From positions 8,772,501 to 8,836,500 of the forward strand of contig WPIO01000011.1 of the NCBI GenBank assembly GCA_009760855.2: DNA of 64,000 nt. Direction: 5' to 3'. The translations under genes and the position numbers were made by a program. The notes under the pieces are model-generated. The model ran no database searches, was not told the DNA's origin, and saw only the letters and a program-made list of their open reading frames with translations. The stretch is from Cristatella mucedo (Eukaryota; Bryozoa; Phylactolaemata; Cristatellidae). Every line of letters starts with the position of its first letter. The stretch's first letter is position 1. Shown here piece by piece: positions 11,575 to 22,480 of this stretch.

Positions 11575-12820
11575 GGCCACGCTGACGAAGTGGCTGTCAG
11601 GCAAACATAAACGCGCTCAGCATGTGCGGCAGAGCCGTCGCACGGCCAGCTACTTACCGACCGACCGACAGCCGGCCGGCCAGCAGCGATTGACCTCCGC
11701 GACCCCGTGCCGCTGTGGGCGGGACGCCGGCTCGGTCGGCCCCGCTCAGGCGTTGGGACTAGGGCAGACGATCCGATACGTCGGCTTTAGAATGCCCGGA
11801 CAGCATTAAAGAAAGATAGTGCCTGCCCCAATGCGAATGCCAGCGCTTGCAAGTGGCGCTCAGAAACAATGGCTTAGTGAAGGTAAAGGCATCACCACCC
11901 CCTCCCGACGTTAACCTGGCGAGCAAACAGCGGGCACTCGATTACTGCTCGGATATCCTGTGTCGGTTCGAGAATCCGACGTCGTTCTGGGAATCCATTG
12001 GAGAATCGCGTCACTGTCGCTCGCGTTGGCTGTCGTTGGAGCCCACGCAGACACGAGAGGAGACTCGGCCGTGATGGAGACCATCAGTGCAGCCGATTAT
12101 ATAGGTCTTAAGTTCCGCACAAAGGACCTGCCAAAAGTCGATACTGAATGCAGGCGACGCTTAGGCGCGTCCTACAAAACTAAATTTTAAAGTCAAGCGC
12201 CGCCGCTGTGCCAACCGGCGCTAGGGAGCAGGCGGCGCTTCTTTACCTATACGCGGCGCTTAGATCCGGTTCGACTTCGCTGCTGTATAGGCGCAGCCAG
12301 TAAAGGGTCAAGAAGGGGTCAGACCTTTAGAGAGGCCGTCTATAGAAGGAAGGCGAATTGGCTCGATCGCCCCTTTAAAGTCGGTCCGAGGACGGTACCG
12401 CTGACATATGAAAGACAGAGCTGCGTGCGACTGCGACTACGGCACAGTCAAGAGCATCAGCATTTGAGGGCGAAACATCCGAAACATCCTGGATACCACA
12501 GCAGAGGCAGTCAGCTGGCTAGCGCTGCTTAAATGCTGACAATTGAGCCTGATCTCTGCTTTCCTTTTTCACTGCTAACATGCTGCTTTGCGTGACGCAC
12601 GAGTAAATATACATTCAGGTATGTGTAGACCGACCCTATACAACCCGGCGACAACAATTGTAAACGCCGGGGTGCGTTTGTCCGTGAGTTCGCTCACACG
12701 GGCGACTCCTTCTATAAACACTTCCAGTGAACCAGAAATCTTCAAAGGACTAATTAAATATTACAGAAAGCGGATCGCAGGTAGGAAATTGTTTACTCGC
12801 TCAGTCTGCCTCGCAAGTTT
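11575..12820. other. GC-rich, no gene recognised
   Basis: Repeated GGCGCTT words occur around 12190-12260. Open frames are short and lack splice support. Confidence 0.4.
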
Positions 12821-12821
12821 C

Positions 12822-12975
12822 TCCCAGCGGTTAAGGTGCACGCCCCGACCGAGGTCAAGGTGAATGTATTCGATGGCCAATGTGGTAGGCTCGACCCCCG
12901 GGGCATATGCTAAGCGCCTAAATAGAGAGTCTAAGTTATCCTATGGCGTTATACAAATAAATTGCTTTGATTTAA
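12822..12975 (+). mobile_element. SINE A (long subfamily)
   Basis: Head truncated to CAGCGGTTAAGGTGC. It has the extra spacer AAGGTGAATGTATTCGATGG between the box A and box B regions, then a degraded tail ending in TTATACAAATAAATTGC. Confidence 0.85.
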
Positions 12976-13035
12976 TTTTAATCTGAGATCAGGGGAATGA
13001 CCCTCAAAATGCATAGAGGTAGATAATTTAGCAGC

Positions 13036-13085
13036 ACATTTTAAGTGCCTATAAAGAGGTCTAGCTCTCTAGCGGCTATAAACCC
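13036..13085 (+). mobile_element. Possible relic LINE-1/SINE tail
   Basis: AAGTGCCTATAAAGAG ... CTCTAGCGGCTATAAA keeps the order of the shared tail and part of its stem. Confidence 0.35.
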
Positions 13086-13297
13086 TTATCCTATTTCTTA
13101 TAATTACTAGTTGATCAGGCCAGCTGCTGGTGTCGTGCAGGCGGAAACGTATATATTTTGTGAAAGCAGGCAGATTAGCTTCCACCGCTCGTGGTCAGCA
13201 ATAATCTTTCCATATAGAAAGTCCTTATTCGTAGCTTAGAGCGGCATATTCAACAGCAACGGAGCAGCAGCCGCCGCCGCCGCCGTTGCCGCCGCCG

Positions 13298-13472
13298 CTA
13301 AAGCGGTTGCTTTTCACGACCTCGGTCCCGAGGTCGTGGGTTCGAATTCTGCGGTGGGCGATCCTTTATAGCGGCGTTGATAGCCGTAGGGCTGTTCTGT
13401 CGCTATATAAAAGAGGCTGTTGAATCAGCTAGTATTTTTATTTTATTTTGATTTGATTTGATTTGATTTTTT
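13298..13472 (+). mobile_element. SINE B, 5' truncated
   Basis: Starts after a CCG-rich stretch. It contains the palindrome CACGACCTCGGTCCCGAGGT, the B box GGTTCGAATTC, the body ending GAGGCTGTTGAATCAGCTAG and a pentanucleotide TTTGA-type tail. Confidence 0.9.
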
Positions 13473-14115
13473 ACCCGATGAGAGTACGACCGTGCGTTCT
13501 TTGAACGTTCTTTGCAGCCGGTTCAGCGCCGAATCTAGCGGTGAGCGAGACGAGCGTCCGCGCGGACGTGACGTAACGGTTCGATGCTGCAGGCGCGCCC
13601 GTCTAAGCGAACCGCAAATTGTCGAGCCTCCCCACCACCCCCGCCTCGCGACGTCGGCGCGACATGTGGCGTTCGCGTCGCTTCGGACCCGAGGCTTTGT
13701 CAGCGCCGTACTGCGATCGCTTCTCTGGCTTTTTCTGCGCCTGCATCCTGCAAACAGCAAACCCGCGGGCGACGCGCCCTCAGAATACGACCAACGCAGC
13801 GCTGCGGTCACGTCGCTGCAGCTGCGTGCATTTGATGGTTTGCGCGTTTTCAGCGCACCCGGCGTTTTGCTAAAAAAAAAAATTAGCAGAACTACAGCTC
13901 TGAATTCACCTAGAATGACCAGGTCAGCTTCGAGAAAACTCTAAAAAAATAAGCGGGGTGGCGGCGGCAAACCGGGGGAGGGGTTGGGGGAGCGGGAGAA
14001 GTTTCCAGCAAGCTTCGGAAAGTTTCGCGAAGCTCCAGAATATGCTAAACCGGTTCTAGCAGGGCTCGGACATTTGCTCGCATTCCTTTCTCAACGCAGA
14101 CCTAAAGTAAAGTGA
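13473..14115. other. CpG-rich block, part 1
   Basis: Dense CpG with open frames on both strands and no recognisable protein. It could be a promoter or first exon of an unseen gene. Confidence 0.4.
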
Positions 14116-14117
14116 AG

Positions 14118-14268
14118 GTTAACCGATTCAGCAGCCTCATTTATATGGCAGCAGAGAAACCTTAGTCGCAGTCGCTCCCACTCGCATTGGGCAACACAGA
14201 AATACCTGCAGCAGGACTTGAACCCGCGACCCGGATCGCGAAGTGCTAGCGCCTTACAGCAAAGCTAA
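14118..14268 (-). mobile_element. SINE B, diverged
   Basis: Complement of the family end (CAGCAGCCTCATTTATATGG) through the B box (TTGAACCCGCGACC on the plus strand). The 5' head is weak. Confidence 0.65.
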
Positions 14269-14432
14269 GACTGGGGACTATTTACGCGTGCCGAGCCGCC
14301 TGTTGCCAGAGCTAGAGATCGGCCGCATCGCCGGATCGCGGTTGCCTTCGGCGGCCGCTCGAGCGCAACTAGCGTCACTGGGCTGCCAGTAGCAAAGGCC
14401 AGGCGGTCCGATAGGCGCTTTGCAAACTTGTA

Positions 14433-14540
14433 ACAGTAATAATAACACATTTGATATAGCGCCCTCAGAGAACGCAATCTCTTTCCAGGCACTTCTTAGG
14501 CACTTTACAATTGCTGCAAAGTAAGCACGATCGACGCTGA
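14433..14540 (-). mobile_element. LINE-1 3' tail
   Basis: AATAATAA, then the tail complement GCGCCCTCAGAGAACGCAAT, extending to GCTGCAAAGTAAGCACGATC as in the copy at 45052-45240. Confidence 0.85.
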
Positions 14541-14544
14541 CACA

Positions 14545-16880
14545 CGACGGCACACTTGACGCACGACGCTTCGACTTTGACTTCGACTCGACACTTGACA
14601 CACGACGCTTTGACAAACTTGACGCTCGCGCAATTCACGCGAGTCTCTCGGCAGCTCGCCAACTGAGCCGCGCGTGCGGCGGCCATGATGATTAAGCGCT
14701 CGCCGCGAAGAGCAGAGCGCCGCGCGACGCCAGCTGCCGGCGGCGGCCCGGGGCTTTTTAAATATGCGAACGCTGGACTGCGGCTGTCGGGAGTCTCGCT
14801 TGTGCGCGAAAGAATGAGGAGCGAGAGCCTTTCGCGGCGGCAGCGAATTACGAGCTCCATTGTGGTCTTTGCACATTGCACGCGTTGTGCCGCTAGCCGA
14901 AATAGTAAGGGTCGGGCAGTCATAACGCCACCTCGGCGGCACGAACCGTATAGTAAATGCCTCCGGGCGGGCGCGACCGAACTGCTGCGCTGTAGCACCA
15001 TGAAGCGTCCTCAGCGCTCGCCGCGAGCAGGCGAGTCGTCTGCCCGTCGTCTGCCCGTCGTCGCCCTTGCTGGCGGCCAAAAAGGCAAAGCTCCGCGCGC
15101 GGATCGCGAACGCTTCCCTGTATTCGCTGCTCAAAATTTAACGAATCTTCGAAGCTGCTTTCCATTACCAGGAATTTCCCTCGTCACCAATAAGGATAAA
15201 TCTCCGCACGGTGCGTGCGCGTTTTATCCAACTCGGAGCGGCCGCGGCGTTTTGCGTGCGGTCCGGAGCGCCCCCTGAGGCTTGCAGCAATTTTGAATTG
15301 ATCCGCGGTTATTGCGTTTATCACGTCTCTCACCTCGTGACCATGCTGCTGCCGCATATATAACATGTTTACCTCATAAGCCACCTCCCGCGGTGCGCTA
15401 GCAAGGCATGCACCGTCGACCGTAGGGAGCACTCGCTCTAAGCATGCCTTCGCTCGCCGGCCGAGCCGCTGAGACGCCAAGGCGTCTCAGCGTGGGGCGG
15501 GGCGAGGCTACCGGACATTTGAAATGACGGCGGACATTTGAAACGACTGCGTTGGAAGTGCTCAGTGGCTCCGCTTCCCGCTGCTGTTGGCCTGCGAAAT
15601 CTACAGCAGCGGTTCGAGCAGCGTCAGCGGATTGCCAATAGCGCCACTCAGCACAAAAACTCGGGTTAGAGATGGGCGCTCCTAGTGAGCGGACTGCCGG
15701 CGTCCGGCACTGCAGCCTGAATTCGCGAGCGCGTCGCCAGACCCCGGTCGTCCGTCGCTAACTTAATAACGACGTAGATGCGTCAGTACGATGCGTATTA
15801 AAGAGAAAAAACTAATATCCGTCGTCCTAGTGCAAGACGGTAGGAGTCTACGGCTGAAAATAGACGTCGTCGCTTCAGATATCCACACGTCTTCCGCTCA
15901 GCAGCTGCTGTTTCTACCGCTGCCGCAGATGCTGCGGCTGATGCTGCTGCAGGTCATGACCCCCGCCCCGGGCCCGCTTCTCGGCCTGCTCCTCTGCGGT
16001 CTCACGCCTCGCAGCTCTCGTCCTCCTCGCGCTGTGCCCGCTGCGCATGCGAGCGCGAAAAAATGGAGGCCACCGCCGCTGCCGATGCGATGACGAACTG
16101 TTCGATTTCGGAGCTCTTTCTTGGCTCATGTCAAATCGGCCTTGACGGCGGCAGCGGTCCGCTTTCTGGCCGAGCGCAGGGACGCGGCGGAAGAAGCCGG
16201 CTGCGCTCACTTCGAGGCTCGCAAAGAGGATGGCGTCTCGGCGGCTCAGCCAGCGCGCGGCCGAGCGGAGAGGGCGGCGCAGAGGGAGCGCTGTCTCTCG
16301 TCTGCTACCGCTCTTCGAGCGGCCGCAAGTCACGCTACGAGCGAGACCCGCGAGCTGACTTGACGATCTAGCCCGCTAACTCTCGCGGCGGCAGCGCGGC
16401 TCTGCACCTGTGAGACGGCGACCGATGCGCCGCTTCCCCGGGAGGCGGCACGTGGAAACGAGGCTCGCTTGGTATCAAAGACGTGGAAACGAGGCTCGCT
16501 TGGTATTGAAGACGTGGAAACGAGGCTCGCTTGGTATCGAAGACGCAAGCTGCGCTCGCAAGCTGCACCGCCCGCCGTCGGCGCCGAAAGGCGAGCAGCC
16601 CGCTGCGGTTGGCTGGTTCGGACAGGGTCCTCGTTCGGCCTCCCCCCCCCACTGAAAACGCTTCGCTCCTGTACACGATTTCGTACCGGCGAAAGTTTCC
16701 TAGCCTGGCTGGAAAGTAGATCGGCTAGGTAGGCTGCAGCCAGAGAATGACGGGAAAACTGAGCGACCGGACCTTGACGTCGACATATCGCTTGATGGCG
16801 GGCGAGAAACGTTGATATGCTGGCGCGCGTTGGCGGAGAAGCAATGTAAATTGTGGTGATTGCAACGTTCGCTACAGATA
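14545..16880. other. CpG-rich block, part 2; no named gene
   Basis: High-GC, CpG-dense sequence with overlapping open frames in several frames (plus 14685-15278, minus 14505-15134, plus 16121-16363), as expected where stop codons are rare. An imperfect repeat of ACACTTGACRCACGACGCTT lies at 14548-14612. It may be a CpG-island promoter. No family was recognised in any frame. Confidence 0.4.
16450..16545. repeat. 31-bp tandem repeat, three copies
   Basis: Units beginning ACGTGGAAACGAGGCTCGCT start at 16450, 16481 and 16512, nearly identical. The period is not a multiple of three, so it is unlikely to be a protein repeat. Confidence 0.95.
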
Positions 16881-16884
16881 AATT

Positions 16885-18262
16885 TAGTACGCGACTCTTA
16901 CAAACGACCTTCTCATGAATGCAGACTTGGGTAAAGTCTCTCTGCTTGTCTTGCTCGATCTTTCGGCAGCTTTGATACTATTGATCACAAAGTCCTTCTT
17001 GAGCGTCTTGAACCTCGGCTGGGCATCGCTGGCATTGCACTGCAATGGTTCAGGTCCTATCTTAGTAGGAGACTCCAGAGTATGATGTGAACGAACAAAG
17101 ATCATTCGAGGAACCACTTATGTACGGGGTACCTCAGGGCAGCTTTGTGCTCGGTCCGCTTCTTTTCGCAGTTTACACCCTCCCTCTTGCGATGCGATCG
17201 CCAAGCACAATCTAGGCTTTCACTTCAGTGCAGATGACACTCAGTTGTACCTTTGCTTTGATCCATCCCAGCCCTCAGGCACGTCGAATTCTCTACACAC
17301 CCTTGCTGCATGTATTGATGACATCCACACATGGATGGCAGCAAGCTTTCTTAAAGTGAATGACGACAAAACAAACCTACTGGTTATGGGCAAACCAAGT
17401 GCGATTAAGAAATTGGACAACCTGCCGCTCAAAATCGGCTCCACCAGCATATCTCCTGTTGAATCTTCACGTAATCTAGATGTGCTGCTTCAAAGTGACC
17501 AATCATTAGATGACCACGCCAGCTCCACAGTCAAGTCTGCCTACTTTCAGCTACATAATCTTGCTAAAATTTGGGGTTATTTAGGCAGGGATACCGCATC
17601 TAAGTTGGTACATGAATTTGTGATTTCCCGTCTTGACTTCTATAACTCACTGCTTGTTGGTCTACCGGCCTGTGCACTCAGGCGCTTACAGCTGGTGAGA
17701 AACTCTGCAGCTAGGCTTGTCTGTCGTGAGCGTCGAAAGTGCCACACTACACCACTACTCAAAACGACCTGCACTGGCTCCCAATTACGCAACGCATCGA
17801 CTTCGAGGTGCTGTCAATAACTATTAGGTCCCTTCATTCTCTGACTCCAGCCTACCTATCACTACTATTCCCCCACCAGGCGAAGAATCGTACAACCCCC
17901 TGTTCTGACTTGAAGTATCGGTTAGCCAGACCTCGTACGAACCTCAAAACCGTTGGACATCGTGCCTTTCGTCACTATGCTCCCAAAGCCTGGAGCTCAT
18001 TACGGACGCTCGTCACGACGTCCCCTGACATGACGACATTTAGAAAGAAGCTTAAAACGCACTTTTTTATTACTGCATTTGGTCGGTCTTGGTGATTTGT
18101 TCTTCGTGTGCATGTACCTGCTTTCATTATGCTGCTTGCGGATGTTACCACTAATCATTTGGTCATGCTTTCTTTAAGGCATATGTAAGGTGCCTAGAGA
18201 AAGAGGTTCAGTTCTCTGAGGGCGCTATACAAATATATTGCTATTATATTATTATTATTGCA
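16885..18262 (+). mobile_element. LINE-1 copy, RT palm to 3' end
   Basis: Longest plus-strand copy. RT motif A (LLDLSAAFD) lies at about 16950 and is broken by a one-base loss in the Phe codon. Motif B (YGVPQGS) is at about 17120 and the motif C region (FSADDTQLYL) at about 17225. It continues through NDDKTNLLVMGKP, LVHEFVISRLDFYNSL and FGHRAF-like residues to the 3' UTR and shared tail at 18180-18240 and an ATT end. It is 5' truncated, with at least two frame breaks, and so is inactive. Confidence 0.93.
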
Positions 18263-18451
18263 CCAACTGCGAGCGCATTTTTGCACAGGCTGGTAGATCT
18301 GCATGCAATGAGTCACAGGGATTTGGAAAGTCTGGATTTTGGAAATGCGTGGATAAGCTTGGCTGTGGTATCCTTATCTAAGCAAGCAAGCATTTTTGAA
18401 GCGTTGCATAGCTAAAAGACATGCAGACCTGACTGTGAAGCTGATACTGTA

Positions 18452-18604
18452 ATCCAGCGCCCAGAGGTTAAGGTGCTCGCCTTTGATGACCGAAGTCAAT
18501 GTGCTCACCTTTACGCCGAGGTCGTGGGTTTGAGCCCTGCGGAATATTTTTAGGGCCTGGATAGAGATTCAGTCCTTTTAGCCTCTTAGGGTGCTATACA
18601 AATG

Positions 18605-18612
<8 letters not shown>
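18452..18612 (+). mobile_element. SINE A (long, diverged)
   Basis: CCAGAGGTTAAGGTGCTCGC head, a duplicated-looking spacer (GACCGAAGTCAATGTGCTCA), B box GGGTTTGAGCC, and a tail ending in GGGTGCTATACAAATGAATT that runs straight into a TA microsatellite. Confidence 0.85.
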
Positions 18613-18662
<50 letters not shown>

Positions 18663-18672
18663 ATGCGCGCGC

Positions 18673-18750
<78 letters not shown>

Positions 18751-18753
18751 TTA
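18608..18753. repeat. (TA)n then (GT)n microsatellite
   Basis: TA to 18658, a short CG-rich bridge, then GT to 18753. It appears to have grown from the AT-rich end of the preceding SINE. Confidence 0.97.
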
Positions 18754-18984
18754 GTGGCGGTAAGTGAATGACGGCGATTGGTCGCGAGTGACACCCGGCA
18801 GTGGCTGCGGCGGCGGCGCGGCGTTGCCGAATCTCCGACTGTCGAAGTTCGGAGTTCGGCGAGGTGCGCAGTGCACAACGTGCGACAGGCGGGTAGGGGT
18901 GCGTCTGGCTATTACACGCGGCGGACATCGTCGGGGTCCCTCAAGTCAAGCAACAACACTCTTTCGCCTCGCAGCCATTTTTTG

Positions 18985-19110
18985 ACGCTCAGCCCATTCG
19001 ATCGTGCTTCTTTTGCAGCAAACGTCATGTAAACGCCTAGAACGAGATTGAGTGCTCTGAGGACGGTATATCAAATGCAGAATAATAATATAATCGTTAT
19101 TATTAGGCGG
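18985..19110 (+). mobile_element. LINE-1 3' tail
   Basis: CATTCGATCGTGCTTCTTTT, GCAGCAAACG, then GAGATTGAGTGCTCTGAGG and AATAATAATA. Confidence 0.85.
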
Positions 19111-19257
19111 AATGGAGCTGGGCGTTTGTGTAATTTGAATCATCTGTAAGCAACCACTTTCCGCTCGAAGTCGGCCATGCATTTGTGCTCCTATCATTTT
19201 AGTGGCCCGCAGCCCCAACGACCCGGTCGGCTCATAGGCTCCCACAAAATCCGCACC

Positions 19258-19447
<190 letters not shown>

Positions 19448-19449
19448 TC

Positions 19450-20440
19450 CACGCCACTCGCTGTCCATCTGCCGGGCGGGAGATGACTGTGATGACTACC
19501 CGATTTCGCTCGCTCATTCTCGCCCTCTGCTCGCTTCTTCTTCTCTTTCGTGCTCGTCATCCTACACCCTCGTCGATGGGCCGCTCGCGGCGGCTCGGCG
19601 CCGCTGAGCGCCGGCGACAGCGAGCGGCCGCTGAGCGCCGACGCTCGCTCGCTGCTGGGCTGCTGGGCTCCGCGCCCTGCCGCTGCCGCTCTGCCCAGTG
19701 GCAGGCAGCAGCAGCAGGCTGGACCCGCTGGCGCTTCTGCCCCCGGTCCAGGCGCTTCGCACCTGCCGCATCTGGCGCGGTGCGTAGTAGACCTCAGCGC
19801 CGCCGCCGCCGCCGGCATAGCGTCACCAGCGCATGGCGACGGCGAGGGGCGACGCGGAAATGTAACCGCGCACGTTCGCCTGCCCCAATGCGAGTGTAGC
19901 CCAGCGCGGCCGCGGGTGGACGGACTGCGATATTAAGATTGAGACGTAACGTCGAGACTATGCTCGATCTTTTTAGTACTCGATGCTAGGAAAAAATCGG
20001 AGCCGATAAACGGCCTCTCGACCGTCTCAACAACGAGACGGCGCCGCTGCTAGGAGGGCCGCGGCGCCGGCGGCGGCGTCGCCTAGCAGCGGCGGCGGCG
20101 GCAGCGGCCGAGTGGGCGTCGACCCCAAGCGACACGAAATGTCCCGCATTAATGAGCTCCGCCGCGGCTAAGTTGACCGCTGTCGCCGCACTCATGACCG
20201 CCGCCGTACTTCGCTAGCCACCGTCCCTTTACTTAGAGGAGCGAGTTCGATTCCGTAAGCGGCGGCAGCCGCAGAAAATTCGCGAGCAGTGTCGATCGGC
20301 CTTCGCTAAGGCCACCGACGTGAAGCCGACGTCGTAGCGTTTAGGCAGCCGTACAAACTTATTTGCCGAGAGCCACTCTTTCCCAAAATCTGCCGCCCGT
20401 AAGATGCGAGGTAGCAAAACCACTATTCCATCTAATCCGT
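19450..20440. other. Second CpG-rich block; contains a perfect hairpin
   Basis: Arg/Ala/Ser-rich frames here are by-products of GC content. At 20042-20054 and 20082-20094 a perfect 13-bp inverted repeat (CGCCGCTGCTAGG) encloses a GC-rich 27-base loop. Confidence 0.5.
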
Positions 20441-20449
20441 ACCGTCAGT

Positions 20450-20515
20450 TTAAAAAAAGTCTTTTTAAATAGCACCCCAAAAGAACAGAAATTCTAACCA
20501 GGCGCTTCACAAGGT
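20450..20515 (-). mobile_element. LINE-1 or SINE A tail fragment
   Basis: AAATAGCACCCCAAAAGAAC ... CAGGCGCTTCAC is the complement of the shared tail. It may be the 3' terminus of the LINE-1 at 20845-22480, though the intervening sequence does not match the usual 3' UTR. Confidence 0.6.
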
Positions 20516-20844
20516 CGTCACAAGAGAAGCAACAGTCAAGAGCTGACCAGGGATCATGTCATGCTTAGATCAAGTGTGATTATTATGAGCAGGCAAAAGC
20601 AAACAATGAGACAGTCGGCGCAGCTAGTCGGTAAGACCGCAGGCTGCAATGTGCATATGTGTCATCACGGACGTGTGAGCGCGCGAAGCAAAGCGCATAG
20701 AAGCGAATGAGCTTTCACGTTAACTGGGGCACAGGGAAAGCTGAGCGGAACCAGTGAGAGTCTGTAAGAATTGAATCGCTGCAAAGGCAAATTACGCAGG
20801 TGGCGATAGAAGCGACGGAAGCACCAGACTTCAGGTGCCAGACG

Positions 20845-22480
20845 CGAGCTGTTTTTTTTTTAAAGTGTCGACAGGTCAGGGGTCAGGTCGCGATGCCAGT
20901 CGGAAGTGAGCTCCAGGCTTCGTGGGCACACCGGCTAAACGCACGGTCTCCAAAGGATTTGAGGTTCGCACGCCAAGCAATTAGATTCAGAAAAGTGGGT
21001 GGTACGACGCTTGCCCTGGTGGGGAAGTAGTTCTGATAGGTAGGCTGGAGCCAGAGGATGAAGGGACCTAAAAGTGAGTGACAAAACCGTAAAGTGGATG
21101 CGGTGCTTGAGCGAGTGCAAGTCGGTGAGAAGTGGTGTAACGTGGTAATTGCTACGCTCGTAACAGACAAGCTTAGCTGGCTAGTTTTGCACCAACTTTA
21201 AGCGCCCGATTGCACAGGTGGGTAGACCAGTAAGCAGTGAGTTACAGAAGTGGAGACGGGATGTCACCAATGCATGGACCAATTTAGATGTGGCATTCCT
21301 GTCTAAGCAAGTCCGAATTTTAGCAATGTTATGTTTGTGAAAGTAGGCAGACTCGACGGTGGAACTGATGTGATCGACTAGTGAAAGGTCGCTTTCGAAG
21401 AAGAGGGCACCTAGATTTTGTGCAGATACAACAGAAGATATGCAGGCAGAGCCGATTTTGAGAGTTAGTGTGTGGGTCCCACTTGGTTTGCCCATGACTA
21501 GTAGGTTGATTTTTGCCGTCATTTAATTTTCGAAAGTACGCTGACATCCGTGTGCGGATTTCAGCGAAACATGCAGCAAGGGTGCGTAAAGAGTTCGACG
21601 TGCTGGAGGGCTGGGAGGGATCAGAGCAAAGGTGCAACCGAGTGTCATCATCTGCATAGAGGTGAAAGCCTAGATTGCGCATGACAATCACGTGGGTGAG
21701 ATGAAGAGTGTAACTGTGAAAAGGAGCGGAGTGAGCACAGCCCCTGCTTAGAGGTACACCGTACTTCAATGATTCCTCGGACGGTCTTTGTCCGTTCACG
21801 TCACTACTCTGGAATCTCCCACTGAGATACCACCTAAACGATTGAGAGTACCGCCAGTTATTTCCAGGCAAGATGAAAGGCACTCAAGAAGGAATTGTTG
21901 ATCGATGGTATCAAATGCGACCGAAAGATCAAGGAAAACAAGCTAAGTCTGCTAAGCAAACCTTGATCTAAGTCTGCATTCCCGATAAGATCATTCATTA
22001 TACGCCGTAAGCAATGCTGACTGTGGAGGGATTACCTCTAAAATCAGGCTGGAACTCACTTGCTAGGTGTGATGTTTCAATGTAAGAGTTCCTCTGGTCT
22101 GCCATAATTGGTTCCAGTGTCTTTGATAGGAAGGGTAGAAGGGAGACTGGGCGGAAGTTGCTAAAGTTCTCTTGGTCTTGTATTGCTTTCTTAATTAGTG
22201 GCATGACTACAGCCTTTTTGAAAGGGGCAGGGGCACGCCCTGAGGCCAAGGACATATTTATACTGTTATTTATGCATGGTAGCAGCAGATCTATGCAGAA
22301 AATAGTAGGACAGCGAAAATAGGGTCTAAAGAACTAGTACCGTTAGGCGAATGTTCCGTATCTGAAATAAGGAGTTATACGATGGAAGTGTTGAATTTCA
22401 TCGCCTAAATAAGGTGGAAAATCTGTGATCGTCGGTTTTTCGAAAAATGGCTGCGATCGCAGTTTACATAGCTTGCTGTC
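20845..22480 (-). mobile_element. LINE-1 copy reaching furthest upstream into RT
   Basis: On the minus strand it starts around 22480, has the RT fingers block (FRPVSLLPFLSKTLEPI) near 22160, motif B-like YGVPLSRG near 21760, motif C (YADDDTRLHL) near 21650, and ends with FGDRAFSR ... WSSL near 20900. Multiple frame breaks are present. Motif A is largely lost and the usual 3' UTR is missing after a T-rich stretch at 20850. Confidence 0.9.

Noticed and set aside
14505-15134. 209-codon minus-strand frame in the CpG block
   Set aside because: Overlapping frames of similar length on both strands show that stops are simply rare there.
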